Shown: in pieces, positions 47,537 to 60,604 of the stretch | Layout: each line of letters opens with the position of its first letter | How positions within the stretch are numbered: the first letter of the stretch is position 1 | NCBI GenBank assembly: GCA_037074705.1 | Contig: CM073590.1 | Span: 215,122,746 to 215,186,745 of the forward strand | Direction of reading: 5' to 3' | DNA: 64,000 nucleotides | From: Zhengitettix transpicula | Taxonomy: Eukaryota; Arthropoda; Insecta; Orthoptera; Tetrigidae | Position numbers and translations under genes: made by a program | Notes under the pieces: model-generated | What the model was told of the DNA's origin: nothing | What the model saw: only the letters and a program-made list of their open reading frames with translations | Database searches by the model: none

Positions 47537-48430
47537 CTCAAGGTCTTTACTGGGTTGATAAGGAAACGGAACAAAATGTTACAATTAAACAAATACAGTT
47601 ACAATAAATGAAAACGAAATAATTGAAACGAAAGAAAACGATTGAAACGAATGAAACGAAATGAGACGAAATCTGACACTTTTTACCCTTTATTAGCAAT
47701 TTACAATTATTAATTCAGAAAAATAAACTTACACGCTCTCTGGTCCACACATTCACTTCATACAGGCTTAAAAGGTACCAGGCAGCGCTCACTATCAGCT
47801 TTCACAGCCACCTCTTCTTCTGGATGATGTCACCCTCACGACGAATTCAAACACCTCTGCTGGCAGACAGACCTCCACGATGAAAATCCCACCGACTGTT
47901 GACGACTGATGTCTAACTAATTACTCTCGGCCACCAAGCTTGTCCTAGTATCCGATGATCTCTCCTTTTTGCAATCTCCCAACTGTTCATAACAATTGTT
48001 TACGGCCACTTTAACTTCGCCCCGCGTCCGTCCCTGTGGACCTTCACCACCGCACTCTCTCCCAGTAACACGTCCGTCTCCCGTCCACACAAAATGATAA
48101 AGAAGCCACTAAACTGTCCAACTGCCCTCTTATTTATATCCTGGCTCCAAGAATATTCCCTTGTTTTTCACAGTTTTTGCATTTCCACTTTCGCCAAACA
48201 AACACCATCTGTTGCCGTTGTCCCGCTCCGAGAGCCACTCAATCAATTAAATTAAACGTTTCCTTTTAATGTAATTACATCGTCCAAAAAACCTTCTGTC
48301 ATTTATGCCATTAGAATTCCGTCGTCCAGATGTTTCTCACAACCAATTAGCCCTAAGAGTTGCAAAACGCCCCAATTATTAGTCCTTCCCCTCTCCAAAA
48401 ATCACTTATCCATCATTTGATCATTATTTT
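47537..48430 (-). mobile_element. LTR-like promoter/polyA module (possible solo LTR)
   Basis: Strongly strand-biased (C-rich on the plus strand) and unlike its neighbours. Read on the minus strand it has, in order: an upstream block with GGCAACAGATGG, a TATA box GATATAAATA (about 48130-48139), GGACAGTTTAG at the expected start distance, a GC-rich leader, a donor-like GTAAGT near the CGTG of 47732-47740, a polyA signal AATAAA (47694-47689), a GAAACGAA-type simple repeat, and a block (47537-47561) shared with 59.9 kb. That order fits U3-R-U5 of an LTR retrotransposon. I cannot place exact ends or target duplications and see no gag or pol beside it. A host promoter with a first exon is the alternative. 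Confidence 0.45.
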
Positions 48431-51145
48431 TTTATATGTACCAACCACTCAAGGATTCCCAGTCTGAGTTCGTAAACATTTCTGACTAAAATAAGAACAG
48501 AATTCCTGTCCTTATGAGCTGGTTATTACAATATATATGTCTGAATTAAATTGAAAAATAAATCAGTAACACGAAAATTATTGCTGTGACTGCATTTAAT
48601 ACACTTCAATTCTTTGAAACAACTCATTGGTAGAAGATCCATAATTTTTTTTTCAATTTACTGTATTTAATAAAAAATAGTGCAGCCAAAATTCTCTGAA
48701 ACTTCGCGTAGATAATAGTGTTCCTATAATAAGGTATAGATCGCAAGAAACAGCAAGTGTTAAGATAATATTCTCAGTACCTACTGACCCGTAATTGTAC
48801 TGGGGGTAGGTCGAAGATCCGTTAGCCCGAACCTTTGTTACGGTAACTTGGTAGTGTAAAAGCTATTCTGAAAACCTTGACAGATGGAAATATAATGTCT
48901 ATTTCATTATATGTTGTACACCAAAAAATTTAAGTTCTCCGCAAAGGAGAATGACAATGGTCCTCTCCAACTTCTCCCGTCTTCTACTGTTCATTTGACA
49001 CGTCTTGCTATATCTCACGACCTATGGAACCTTTATAGCTGAATGTTAATTATTGTCGCCAGTGTTAGGTTATGTGAATAATAAGAGTTTATTTGAACCT
49101 ATTGGAAGTCATACGCCAATATAACTTTCTTGTCATGCTAAAGGAAAGTTACATTTAAATGTAAAAAGTACACAGACAAAAGAATTCTATCAAACGTCAT
49201 TATTAAAAGGATACTAATTAGGTGAGGAAGTACCCAATTAACAGAGAAATTAAAGTGATAAAATAAATACCACTTCTACAATAATTAGTTTAACATTTTA
49301 TTTTGTTTGTTAGTTTGCTACTTCTTTATCTAACAGAAGGGTAATGCCGAAAAACATACAAGATTCAGGGCTAAGAAACATTTTAGCGAATTTTCATTAA
49401 AATAATGTGAGATAAATTTATCTTTTGACAGTTTAATCGGAACTTATATTCGGGTTGGACATCTAACTTACGTTTGCAATAGAAACCACAAAACATGGAA
49501 GTTATATTGCTTTTAAGTATGTTAAATGAAAATTTGCTGGAACCAGAAAGGTTTGAAGGTTACATCTTTTCTTTCAAGTAAATATTCATGGAATATGAAA
49601 CTGTTATTGTATTTAATATTCTGGTATAAAGTCATTTTAAAACAATCTTGAAGTTTATAGAACTGTTATCGCATTAGGTACTATATTCTATTTTTTAAAA
49701 GCAGAAATCTGTGAAAGTTCGATCAGTTTCCATATTTCTTAAGACCGCAGTTCAACGTCTGCGTTTTATTCGGCGTTCCTCTACTTTTACATACGCCCTT
49801 TCTCTAGCTCTTCCGATTTATATTCCGCAGTCGAATGCATTGAGTCGCTCCCATGGGGTCAATTTATACTGGAATTCTTCCTTCTTCGCCACATCCGTCC
49901 CGAGGGCCAACTTCGGGCGATGCATCAAAAGTGTGGTCGGTTTTGATCGCGTGACGACCAACCTCATGCAGAGTTACCAACGACGACTCTCAAATGTCGG
50001 GAACCTGTTTCTCTACAATACGTATGACTGAATTATTCCCGTTCTCAAACAAAAAGTTTCGTCAACCACCAATGAGTAAACTACGATTTATCCATTTATC
50101 GGATTTTTCCTGCGATATTCAAATCAATTAAGGTCCTCTATTATGGCAGAATTGAAACCAGAGTTTCAAATACTTTCTGAAATAAATTATTTAAGTAATT
50201 ATTTCATTACTATTGATTTTATCCTCTAGACAAATCGGAATTTGACTTTGGCCTGTCGATCGTGTGTTGCTTTTCTACGGTCATAAACGTCTTATAATCG
50301 CCCAGGTCTCAGATTAAATGCCAGGCCAAATATCCATAATCAAAAATTACCGTTGGGCTTCAAAAGATCAATTTCTTATTATAAACCTGATTTAACCCTG
50401 AATTTCCAGACATTTATCATACGTATTTATACTTTATTTACGTACTAAAATTAAAGTGTACAGATTTCATTCACCTCGTCAAGGAAAGGTTTGTATTTCG
50501 TTTTATTGTTCCTTTTAATTTAAAATGTATAATACTATTAATTGTTAATAGCATTTAATTCTTTATAGCCATAAAATTTATACATTTTTTTTGTGCTTAC
50601 AATATAGTTCATGCACATAGTAAACTATATTACTTAATGTGTTCTAGAGCTAGAAAATCCAGAAGTTGAACCAGACAATGGATCAAAATATTCAATAATA
50701 CGTAAGTTTTCTCTATTGTAGGAAAGGAAGAATAGAATATTTTGAAAGAAGGTGTTAGAGAAGAACGTTGCGTATATAATGGCGAGATGTAATAAAAATG
50801 ACAAAAATATATTCCGGCTCGGGATAATATTTCGTCATCGCGGAGCAGATTCCACGAGGAAGGAACTCAGACAACTAGAAGAGGAGACTGGACCTCCAGT
50901 TAGATGTCACCGCTGCTGCCGCATCGAGAAAGTAAAGTTTAACATTTTTGGCTTGGTTAGATGACTAAATTATTACGCTGAGTAAAACGGAAATTTTTAT
51001 TGGACTATTTTTCTATGCCACAATTTAATAGAAATTATCGAACAATGTACGCACAACTTTACCGTGTAGTAGACAGGGTGTAGCATTCACAGTATTCATG
51101 ACAATTGAGCAAACTAAAAGCTACAAAATGTATCTTTTTTTTTGT
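48431..51145. other. Stretch with two unassigned open frames
   Basis: Two GC-richer blocks carry frames on the plus strand: 49711-50031 (106 codons, starting with GTG) and 50752-50964 (70 codons). The second contains STRKELRQLEEETGPPVRCHRCC, followed by AAA|GTAAAG, a possible donor. The first has a competing hydrophilic frame on the other strand. No domain is recognised. They could be exons of an unseen gene or chance frames. Confidence 0.25.
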
Positions 51146-51648
51146 AAGGGTAACAGGCTACATGAGGGTAATCCACATGGTTGCAACTCCCCTTTAATAG
51201 CATAGGAAGGAATCTGAAAGGGGGATGCGGAAGGGTAGAGGAAGGTAGCCAAGGGTTAACTAGGGCCCCCGGGTTATAGTTTAAGGATCCTACCCGTCAT
51301 TCGCCTAAAAGTAATGCAGGGAAAACCCTAGAAAAATCTGCATCAAGTAGGTCGGACATTGGGTACTTGTCCCACGCCCTTCCGAGTTTGCTGTGGGGAC
51401 TCAGCATTCCCTTCTCCGTACCTCGACCAGTTTAGGAGGCAGGTGACCGACTGTTCAAATAGGAACAGCGAACAACTCTTACCGTATGCCCAAGGTCTGT
51501 GACCCCGGAACATAAACCTATCAAAACAGGCCGAGGTGCCTCGGCTTGTAGGAACCTTAGTTCAAAAATGAGAGGAAAAGGCATCCCCAAAGGTAGCCCC
51601 TTCGTGTCTCTCCTACAAGGTTCTGCCTGCGAGTGAATATCCCTCGCA
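51146..51648 (-). mobile_element. R-family retroposon, copy H (near full length)
   Basis: Begins after a 9-T run with TAAGGGTAACAGGC and reaches the 5' block CTGCCTGCGAGTGAATATCC, which can form a CTGCGAG/CTCGCAG hairpin (51627-51649). The outer stem strand is CCTACTTG in element orientation, still pairing with CGGGTAGG through two G.U pairs. Confidence 0.85.
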
Positions 51649-51683
51649 GATACTGCCTGTACAAAATTTCTCTATTTTTTTTT

Positions 51684-52030
51684 AAGGGCAATAGGCTACA
51701 TGAGAGTAATCCACTTAGGGCAACTTCCCTTTAATAGCATAGGAAGGGATTTGAAAGGGGGGATGCGGGAGGGTAGAGGAAGGTAGCCAAGGGTTAACTA
51801 GGGCCCCCGGGCTATATTTTAAGGATCCTACCCGGCATTCGCCTAAAGGAATGCAGGGAAAACCTTAGAAAAACCTGCATCGTGTAGGTCGGGCATTGGG
51901 TACTTGTCCCACGCCCTTCCGATAGCGGGAGAGGAGTTTGCTGTGGGGACGCAGCATTCCCTTCTCCGTGCCTCGACCAGTTAAGGAGGCAGCTGGCCGA
52001 CTATTCCAATGGGAATAGCGAACAACTCTT
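51684..52030 (-). mobile_element. R-family retroposon, copy I (5' truncated, tandem to H)
   Basis: Same orientation as copy H, starting about 35 bp further on behind its own 9-T run with AAGGGCAATAGGC. It stops sharply at AGCGAACAACTCTT. The inner stem is intact. One outer-stem pair is broken (CCTACACG). Confidence 0.85.
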
Positions 52031-53626
52031 AATTTCTCAATCTTAATTTTCTGTTAAAAAGAATAAATCTCAATACACTGACGAGAGAAAGGTCACATAA
52101 ATGCCAATAGTAAATTTAATGTCGAAGAAATTATAATTATTGTAAATTCATATTGAAACTTTCGAAGAGATATTAAATTATTTGCAGTCAAATTGTTGAC
52201 GCCGAACAACGTAAAATAAAATTCTGTTTTAATACTCAACTCTATATTTAAATCTGTTATAAGTATTAATATGTGTAAATTTATAAAATTTCGAGTTTCT
52301 AGATACCTTGATTTTGTGATATTATCAATCACGTTAATGAATCAGCTGATTGTGCTCGTTTGTTTGTATAAGATTCTGTAAGCGATTGAGTTGAGTGACG
52401 TCAGATAAGTGTAGCAGTTTTTCTTCTTTATATTTATTACAGATTACTTTAACTATATCAGAGTAAGTGAGCATAAATAGGTATAGAAAATACTTATTTA
52501 CGGATGTTAATTTCTGACAGGAATGGTATATACACAATGTTTCATGAGGTTAAATAAAATCCAAAAACAAATTTTTGTATTCATTCCCGCATGTTTTTGA
52601 TATTAGTTGCCCTAAGGTAATTAGGCACGTTTTGAATAAATAACGCAAAGATGATGTTATTCAAAAGCAGAGAATGTTAAGCTCTGATTAATATCGTAAG
52701 GCAGTCTGATTCGTTTTATTGGGATAATTCATGGTTGAGCCTGGGTCTATGCAACGCAGGAAGCGGTTTCCGTTTGAAGCGGTGGCCATATCCGACCTAT
52801 TTGTCCCTAATGGACTGTCCGTACAGTCTAACTGCAGTAGCCAGAAATCTATAACCAATCACGCACAACCATTAGTCGGGCTCTCTCCTCCGGGACGAAT
52901 AAATATTTCACGGCGGTCGGCTGCTCCTGTATCTCCAAATGTAGCGCTTAAAATAACGTTCTTTGTGTCCTTAAGCTTGACTTAATCGACTGACCGTAGC
53001 AGCAAAGCTCTGACAGGTTCGTAAAGTAGGGATCTTCAAGCATTAGAAGGATCATTAATAAAATTACGTGTTGAAGAGAAAACACAACAATGCAAAAGCT
53101 CAGACTCATATGTAGTCGCGCCATGTATCATATAGCCGCAATACTGTTGCCAATTTCTGAACGTGAATTCTAAATCACTAAAATAAAGGCAAAATAAGTC
53201 ATAAAATACAATAATCAAATTCGTCACAGACAAACACGACTTTTCAACCTTATATTAGGACTTATGATATGATACTACTATTAGGAATTAGGAATTACGA
53301 TACTATTGACATTGCGAATCCGTAGTCATGTTTTGAAGAAGAATGACAGATAATTTTAAATTTACAAAATTTAAGCAAATGATAATAATTTATTTCGAGC
53401 TCAATGGAGAGACGTATAAAAAGATCTCTTCAGATAAGGTTTGTTCCGACCAAATTCCACCATAGAATATATTTTTTCATTTTTTCTTGAAACTATTAAA
53501 TGTATGCTGTGGACTTCAAGAATATATTTACTCGCAACATCTCTAACCTCATTATATAGGTATTTATTTTTGTTATCTGAGATTCACCATATTTTTGAGT
53601 AACGAAAAATGAAATTCAATTAAATC

Positions 53627-53627
<1 letters not shown>
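52031..53627. other. Stretch without a confirmed gene
   Basis: Contains a GC-rich ATG frame at 52731-52985 (listed separately). Otherwise AT-rich and featureless. Confidence 0.5.
52731..52985 (+). other. Unassigned 84-codon ATG frame in a GC-rich block
   Basis: The frame opens with ATG GTT GAG and includes MQRRKRFPFEAVAISDLF and PLVGLSPPGRINISRRSAAP. Base composition is clearly above the surroundings. There is no domain, signal peptide or clear splice site. Length is near chance for the GC content. It might equally be conserved regulatory DNA. Confidence 0.25.

Positions 53628-53664
<37 letters not shown>
53628..53664. repeat. (TA)n microsatellite
   Basis: About 35 bases of TA repeat. Confidence 0.9.
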
Positions 53665-53666
<2 letters not shown>

Positions 53667-53904
53667 CGTTTCAAGTTCCATTCTATAAATAGTAATGCAT
53701 ATACATTATCGTTTCTAAGGGTTATTTAACAATTAACAAATTTGTTTGTCAATATTTAATTAACTTAAACTATTATCTTATAAGTATTTATAATTATTAT
53801 TAAATTTGAATTAGTTTATCACACCTTTACGACGTTACAACAATCTCGGACCCGATTTCAAAAACTTTGTAAATTTGTTGTAGTATTCTGTTATTATTAT
53901 TTGG

Positions 53905-53965
53905 GCAATACCTGAAGAAGATTAGAACACGTATCGAAACGTCGTAACGCCATGAATAAAAAATT
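53905..53965 (+). mobile_element. Hammerhead-like terminus
   Basis: CTGAAGA (53912-53918), a GAT/ATC stem (53920-53922 and 53933-53935), and GAAACG (53936-53941), followed by TCGTAACG. Both boxes fit the hammerhead consensus. The stem is only 3 bp with one extra A before it. Confidence 0.45.
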
Positions 53966-56075
53966 AAGTGACTGTAAAATGTCATTAACTGATTTATTAG
54001 TTCAAAAAAGCAAATGTAAAATAAAAACTTTTCCATTTTTAATTGATTGCGTTACAGTTAACTTCATGAAGAAATTTATTCAGGTCTATTACCTGGTGAG
54101 GTCTCAAATGATTGGACGAAACGACGTAACTACAAATAATACAAGATTTTCTTTGAAAAATTGGTCTTTTTGCTAATAATTTATCGAATTGAATATATAT
54201 TAATATTACAATAATGATATATCAAAAAATATAATTATTTTCCTTTCATGAGTACTCGGTATAAGTTTACTTGTTAATAAATCCGTAAAATATAAAAATT
54301 TGTAATGAAACTGTGTAACTTAATACCACGTTATCGTCAAATAAACTTGAATCGAAGTTTTTTAAATCGTTTGTTTTACGACATGAAAAATTCTGGAGCA
54401 TATAGTTCTCTAGTTAGGAGATTAAATATTTATGAAGCATGATGTATCATACATTGATGTAAAATACATTTTACCATGAAGTCAGACTTCATTCCTAAGC
54501 TAACCCAGTATTTTTTAATATTGCCCGGAGAAACAAAGGCCTCTTAAATTGCGCTTCAATAATTCATCTCCTACAACGTATAAAGATACTCAGCACTGTC
54601 TCAAAATAGCCAAAGCGGAAACCTTAATGCCGTTATACACACTCCAGTTCGCACTTCTTTTTATAGAACATCTTGTTTTGCTATCTGCTATATTGATTCC
54701 ATGTGCTATAGGCTACTAAATATAGCTACATTAATTAGTTACGAATAATGGGTCAGGTGCACCGAAAGTTTCTATCACTTAACATTAATTTTAGTTTTAT
54801 TCTACATCAGTGTTTGTAGGCTTACTAATTCCAGTTCTATAAGTATTATCGAAGCACTGTTTCAACATTTTGTAGTGATAGGAGCATCGGTGCTTATAGA
54901 GCCGTATTTGACATTGTTAAACGTGTGCCTGACAAAGACCTACATACCGTAATTAATTTAGCGCGGATTACAGGTTGTGTGAGGCAAGAATTAACAGTGT
55001 GGATATGATGCGCGTTGAAGCCATCACGATGCAATCTGTTTAGAATTGTTCTTGCTCTTCGTCCATCCGTCCGTAAATCACTCGTCAAACGTAATCTCCT
55101 GGAAACGTATCTCAATAACGATTTTTATAAACTTTTACCTTCTTCGACAAGTGTATTAAAATTTAATTAATGTTAATTAAGGCGTATAACGGTAGTCCAT
55201 TTAAAGACTGGCAAATATATATTAACAATTTTTAAAAACGTTCGTCGTTATTCATTTAAAAATAAGTCCAACAATTCATTGAACACTATTAACTATTTTC
55301 ATTTACAAAAATGCAGTATATACTAACACTATGATCCCATTTTTTACAAACTTATTTCCAATTATATTAAATTCAAAACCAATAACACTCTCAATTAAAT
55401 TATTTATTCATTAATAGGAGATTTAAACTTATATAATCATATTCATCCATAAAATCAGAAGGAAAATTAGATTAATAATTTTATAGTCTACTGTGAATTA
55501 TAATAGCTATTTTAAAAACATGGTTATCTTTTACAAAATTAAAAACATCTCATTTCTGTAAAACACATTCTATAAACAGTCTAACACTGACGTTGGTCAA
55601 ATGACAAATAAACACTGTCAAGGTTCTTACAAGTAGTTTCAACCGTAGGTACTTTCAAAGAATTTGGTTAAAAATATAACGTTAATTTAGCAGTTGTCAA
55701 TTGAATATAGTACCAGAATAATATTTACCTAACTCGCTTCCTTCATTCCTATCAATAACTATTTTGTTCCTTTTTTTCAGTTTTTTGTGTAATGTTGTAT
55801 CCAGAAACCGTTTGTTGTTATTTAATGTTACTTTATTTCCTGTAACCCAAAACCAATGCTTTCTTGCAATTTACACAATATTTTTATTGATATGAGTATA
55901 TTTAAAACCTGTATTTCTATGACAATTAAAACTTATATTTCAATATTCTTAAGCAATGCGGGAACATTTTTATAAATATGAAATAAAAATAAATAATACG
56001 TAATTTTATTAAAAATTATCATGTATGTATAGCTAAATTTCTAAAAATGTATAGATAACTGAATTGAATCACAAT
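53966..56075. other. AT-rich stretch, no gene seen
   Basis: A modest GC-richer block at about 54890-55115 is open on the minus strand (73 codons) but matches nothing I recognise. Confidence 0.45.
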
Positions 56076-56125
56076 TGTACACCTGAAGAGGTCCCAATCA
56101 GGGCTGAAATGTTGTGTCTGCAAAA
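56076..56125 (+). mobile_element. Hammerhead-like terminus, best stem II
   Basis: CTGAAGA (56083-56089) is followed directly by GGTCC, paired with GGGCT (56101-56105) around loop CAATCA, and then GAAATG (56106-56111). Stem II closes exactly against both core boxes, as in a real hammerhead. No stem III or cleavage triplet can be assigned with confidence. Confidence 0.5.
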
Positions 56126-57469
56126 TATTAGGATTTAAATATGATCATAAATTTTTCTGAACACTATGCTGGTGTTTATTTGAAAAAAGAAGTTAAGATT
56201 ATATTAATTGTTAATAAGAGTAATTAAATTTCGATATTATCGGCCATATTAATAATGATAAATGTGAATGATCAAGACAGAAACAGTTTTTATCAACAGT
56301 TATTATCAACAATACGACGACCATAAAAAAATATAAAGCGACAGCTGTATGACATTGATTGCAATATTTTCATAAGAATTTTTAATTTTATTATTGGGTT
56401 ATGAAATTCAGTTGTAGATTTTATTTTCAATTGAAAATGGTAGTAACCGAAAGCTACTGATTAATGTAATTCATCTACAAAACATGAATTTTTGACGCTT
56501 TAAGGACAATTGGCATTTTTACACAAACAAAAACTTTTATCCCTAAAAATTTAATCCATCATTATTCTCAAAATTATATTAAATTAAAATCTAATTTTAA
56601 TATATATAAGTAATTTTGGAATGATCTCATTGAAATATTATTGATGTTATAACTCCAAATCAGGTACTAAAAATTAGGGCTTGAACGTCGTATTTTTTAC
56701 TCTAAATGTCATTGCATTCTGTATCACTAGCAGTTTTAACATATATTTTATCTCAAAATTCCGTCTGCACTTTAGAGAAGTACCTTTCCTCAACACAGAA
56801 TGCTGAACGTCGGATTGTTTGTCATGGTTTACAACACGCTTCGTGAATCTGTTATGGTGCCGAGAGCTCGTTTATCGTCGGAATGAGACTACTTTTTCAC
56901 TCCACTTGAAAAATATATAAGAATGGGGGGTCATTTAAACGAGATAAAAAATTAAAATTTGAATATATTTAGCAAGTAGAACTCAGTGGGAATTTCAACG
57001 CGTATATATTAGGTTATCATTCACAAAAATGTCATTACAAAACTGAAATATAATACCTGAGAAACATATTATTAATATTTGAAGACGGCGTGTTTTATAA
57101 ATTTAAAAATCTTCTTTTTACTTGGCGATTACTATTTCCATTACAAACCTAAATATTAAATTTCTTGTTATATTTTAAATAAATATGTTGAATTGATATT
57201 TATTTAACACAAATGCCGCATCTGTTCCATTCTTCAAGTATGACACATACAACCTGTTAGGAATCTCTTTTCAACCTTTTTATAGTATTCCTGAAAAGTA
57301 ATCCATATTTAAAATATTAGGAATTTTTCTAAAATTTCCCAAGGGGGATAATAATATATTGAGGAAATAGAAATTATGATTTCGTCCATTTCAGAACAAA
57401 CAGTTGCTTATTCCTTTTTTTCTTAATCATTACCGATCCTTAAATTTTTTTCATTTATTTTATTTTTAG
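56126..57469. other. AT-rich stretch, no gene seen
   Basis: No frame above chance length and no recognised repeat. Confidence 0.55.
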
Positions 57470-57645
57470 ACTCATCAACGCTAAAGTCATAAGCGACTTT
57501 GAAAAGGTGCCCTGTCGGGGAAAAAACTACTGGTTGTTTATCAAAACGGAAACACACACACCATACATACGCCCTTGCCGGGATTCGAACGCGGGACCTC
57601 AGTGATGCGAGTTACACTAACCTTTACACCACAGGAGGTCGGCTT
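57470..57645 (-). mobile_element. tRNA-derived SINE
   Basis: Minus orientation: the head starts GCCGACCTCCTGTGGTGTAA (57644), with an A-box-like GTGTAAAGGTTAG and a perfect B box GTTCGAATCCC (57590-57580). A body with TTGATAAACAACCAGTAG and CCCCGACAGGGC follows. The head matches 28227-28300 with a different body. A weak 70-codon plus-strand frame over it is spurious. Confidence 0.8.
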
Positions 57646-59089
57646 AAAATAGCTTTATTGAATCGTACTGTTTTTATTATTAGTATAATTTCTGCTTGGT
57701 GGTTAATATGATACATTTTTCTGCCCTCAGAGTGTGTGTTTCAGTTTCATTGCAACCCCCACAAGATGTCATCAACCAATACAGACATTTCACTCACTTA
57801 AAGTCCATCAGGCATATTAACCTTTATTTCTCATATTACTGTCTCTATACTTCAGTGATCTAGGTTACGATTATCGCCCTAGTGGATCGACTACTACTGA
57901 AATGGCAGATCAGAGTAGACTTGAATTGAAAAATTACAGAATTTTAATGCAAATCCAGGTATCGTAAGAGGTTACAGACATTTCGTAGATGAGTATGGAA
58001 AAAGTGAATGATATACAGGTGAGTGAAGGAATGTGAGTAGGCAGTGAATAATTAAAACCCAAATAATTGCCAACTCACACTGTACTATGGGTTGACTTAG
58101 TTCCTTTCCAGTATTATTATTTAGTCAATTTTAATTCAATATGTCAAAGAATTTCTTATTAAAATTTAGTTTCAACATTTATCCCCATCCCAGCTTCCTC
58201 TTTTACAATAAATTAATTTCTCATTTCAATAAAATTGTCGATATTCAATATCCCCATTTTTCCAGTGACCACACAATCTCTTACATTTATTTGTCGTTCA
58301 AAACAATAATGTAGCAAATAGTTCCTCCTGCGAAAGTGTCAAATCTTATTCGCTATTTCAGAATAACTGTTCTCAATATGAGCATTTTCTTCGTTTCTCG
58401 TCTTAGATCACGTCAATTGTTGTGTTGTGTGACCACTTTCATTATTCTATCCCTCTCCAGCAGCAATGCTTTCAAGGCATCTTCTTTCCGTTGTGTCTGA
58501 GTGTCCATGCATCTTTTATTCCGATTCGGCAATTCTTCATACAAGGTACGACCCTCTTCACAATAAGTAAACCCACCTTCCTAAATAAAAAACCCAAGAC
58601 GCCAAATGTCTTGAGTATATATTCGAAAAATATTTTATGTAAAGAAAAATAGCACCTTCCATTATAAGAATAACGAGTAACTTCAATTTTCGAAGAATTT
58701 CTCGTTAGAATATTACGTTTTGACCGTTTTTGTATTTTAAAAACATGCGACATAAATACTTGGGAAAATTCTAAATTTATCATCAAAAATAGCCTGACCC
58801 ATTAAAAAACAGTGATTTTCAGGTCTGTAAGTATAAATATATGAATTGTTAACATTTTTACTCTCAAGAAACTGGTTGTTTCAATGGTTATGGCCGCTAA
58901 AATTAATTTATTTTGTCACCAGTTGAAGTCTTAGCACGGAGTTATTTTTATTTCACGTGAAATCTACTAAATAAATCATTGTTGTCATTGTAAAATTTCG
59001 GTCAGTATTAAAGGCGCTTAAAATATTTTTTATATATTGTAATGCCAATTAATTAAGACATTAATTGTAAATTGTAAATTGTTAGAGAA
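57646..59089. other. AT-rich stretch, no gene seen
   Basis: Overlapping frames on both strands near 58422-58786 (76 and 104 codons) are at chance length and match no family. Confidence 0.5.
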
Positions 59090-59915
59090 ATCCTTTGTGG
59101 TGGCGGTACAGACCATAGTAACAATGTAGCCAAGTATTGTTTCCTTTGTCGGAAGAAGCAATGCGTGCTCAAAATTACGAGAGAGTCCAGTTCACATTAT
59201 GATATGGTAGAGTTAAGGTCGAGTTGGCTGGAAGGTTTGGTCAAGTACAGGTCGTATTAAAATAGACGAGATATTCTTTTAAAAAGTAAAGTTAAGTAGA
59301 AGCAGTGGGCAGTCAGACACGACAGAAATTGGTCGAGTTGAAATGGACAAGACAATTTCAAATATTCAAAGGAAATTTGCAGAGAAATATCGAGGATTAC
59401 CAACCAACAGAGTTGATTGGTCCATGAACATTTTGCTCAAGACGAAATATTCACTTGAGTAGAACTACTAAACCTGCAAAGCACAAACAGTCTTGTGAAC
59501 ATAGCCGAGCAGAAGTAGCAGAAGTGAATCGAGAGAGAGAGACGAAAGAAAGATTATCCTGGTTCCTGATTTTTGATCTAAAAATATTAATTTAATCTGT
59601 GAGTTTTTAGAAGCAGTGCAAAACCCCGCCATAGTGTCTCGTCAAGTACAAGGTATCCTGGAATGCTGCCGTGAGTAACAATATAAAACAAATTATTATG
59701 TAAACCTGATTAAAAGATAGACGTCAGATTTCGTACTCTTCTTTTGATCAAAATTTGTTAATTAGAATCCATCTTTTTAGTTTAATTTTGTTAACAAGTA
59801 AATTTCGTCATAGTTAATTGGCGAGTAAATCTTTTCTCTTTTAAATTTGAATTTGTGTTTAAGTTGAGAAATAAAATGATTCGCCATTATCAAACCCAGT
59901 AGAGACCCTGAGATA
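59090..59915 (+). mobile_element. LTR-like module sharing an end block with 47.5 kb
   Basis: A purine-rich block unlike its flanks, with a TATAAAA at 59682-59688, a polyA signal AATAAA (59870-59875) and, just after it, a 26-nt block (59887-59912: TTATCAAACCCAGTAGAGACC and on) that matches the minus-strand block at 47561-47537 with three substitutions and one extra base. The same order of polyA signal then shared block in two otherwise different sequences suggests related LTR retrotransposon ends. No gag or pol is visible, and ends are approximate. Confidence 0.35.
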
Positions 59916-60604
59916 AATTTTTAAATTGTGTAATTGTTTTTAAACATTGATAATAAATTTGTTTGTTTGTAAATTAGATTCTTTCATTTAATTAAAGCCT
60001 TTTTATTTTAATTATTACAACATATAAAAGCAAAAGACTGCTACTCTAATGAAAAATTACAGATTAGATTTTATTATCTACCCTTAGAAATACGAAAACA
60101 AATTATTTAAATTAAAAGGATCAGGTTTTAAGTTGAACGTATATGCAAATATTTTAGATTTCTTAATATAAATAAGTGTTCCAGCAAGAAGTGTTCGATT
60201 ACAAACTGCATGAAAGCTACTTGTCATATTTTAGTTTTTTACTTCAGTTTACATGTTAGAAATAATATTTTATTCTTAAAGGTTTTATTGACGTACTTTA
60301 CATGCTCTGATACCTTTCGTGCTATAAGCTTCATGGTTGGCAGACTTCCTAATTATCTGAACTGTCTGATTTTGTGAAGATTATTTTTAAGATGTTATTT
60401 TAGATTACAATTCGTTTTTTGTTTTGTTAATGATTTTATTAATAAACTGATACAGTATGTATTGGGACCGGTGTTTATGTTGACCTATAAACGATGATTA
60501 TTAATAAATAATTTTGAAATTTTGAAACATTGGTAAAAATAAGTAAGTATTCGGTACCTCTTGAAACAGTTAAGCGAAAGTGCGTGGCTGCAATTAAATT
60601 ATTT

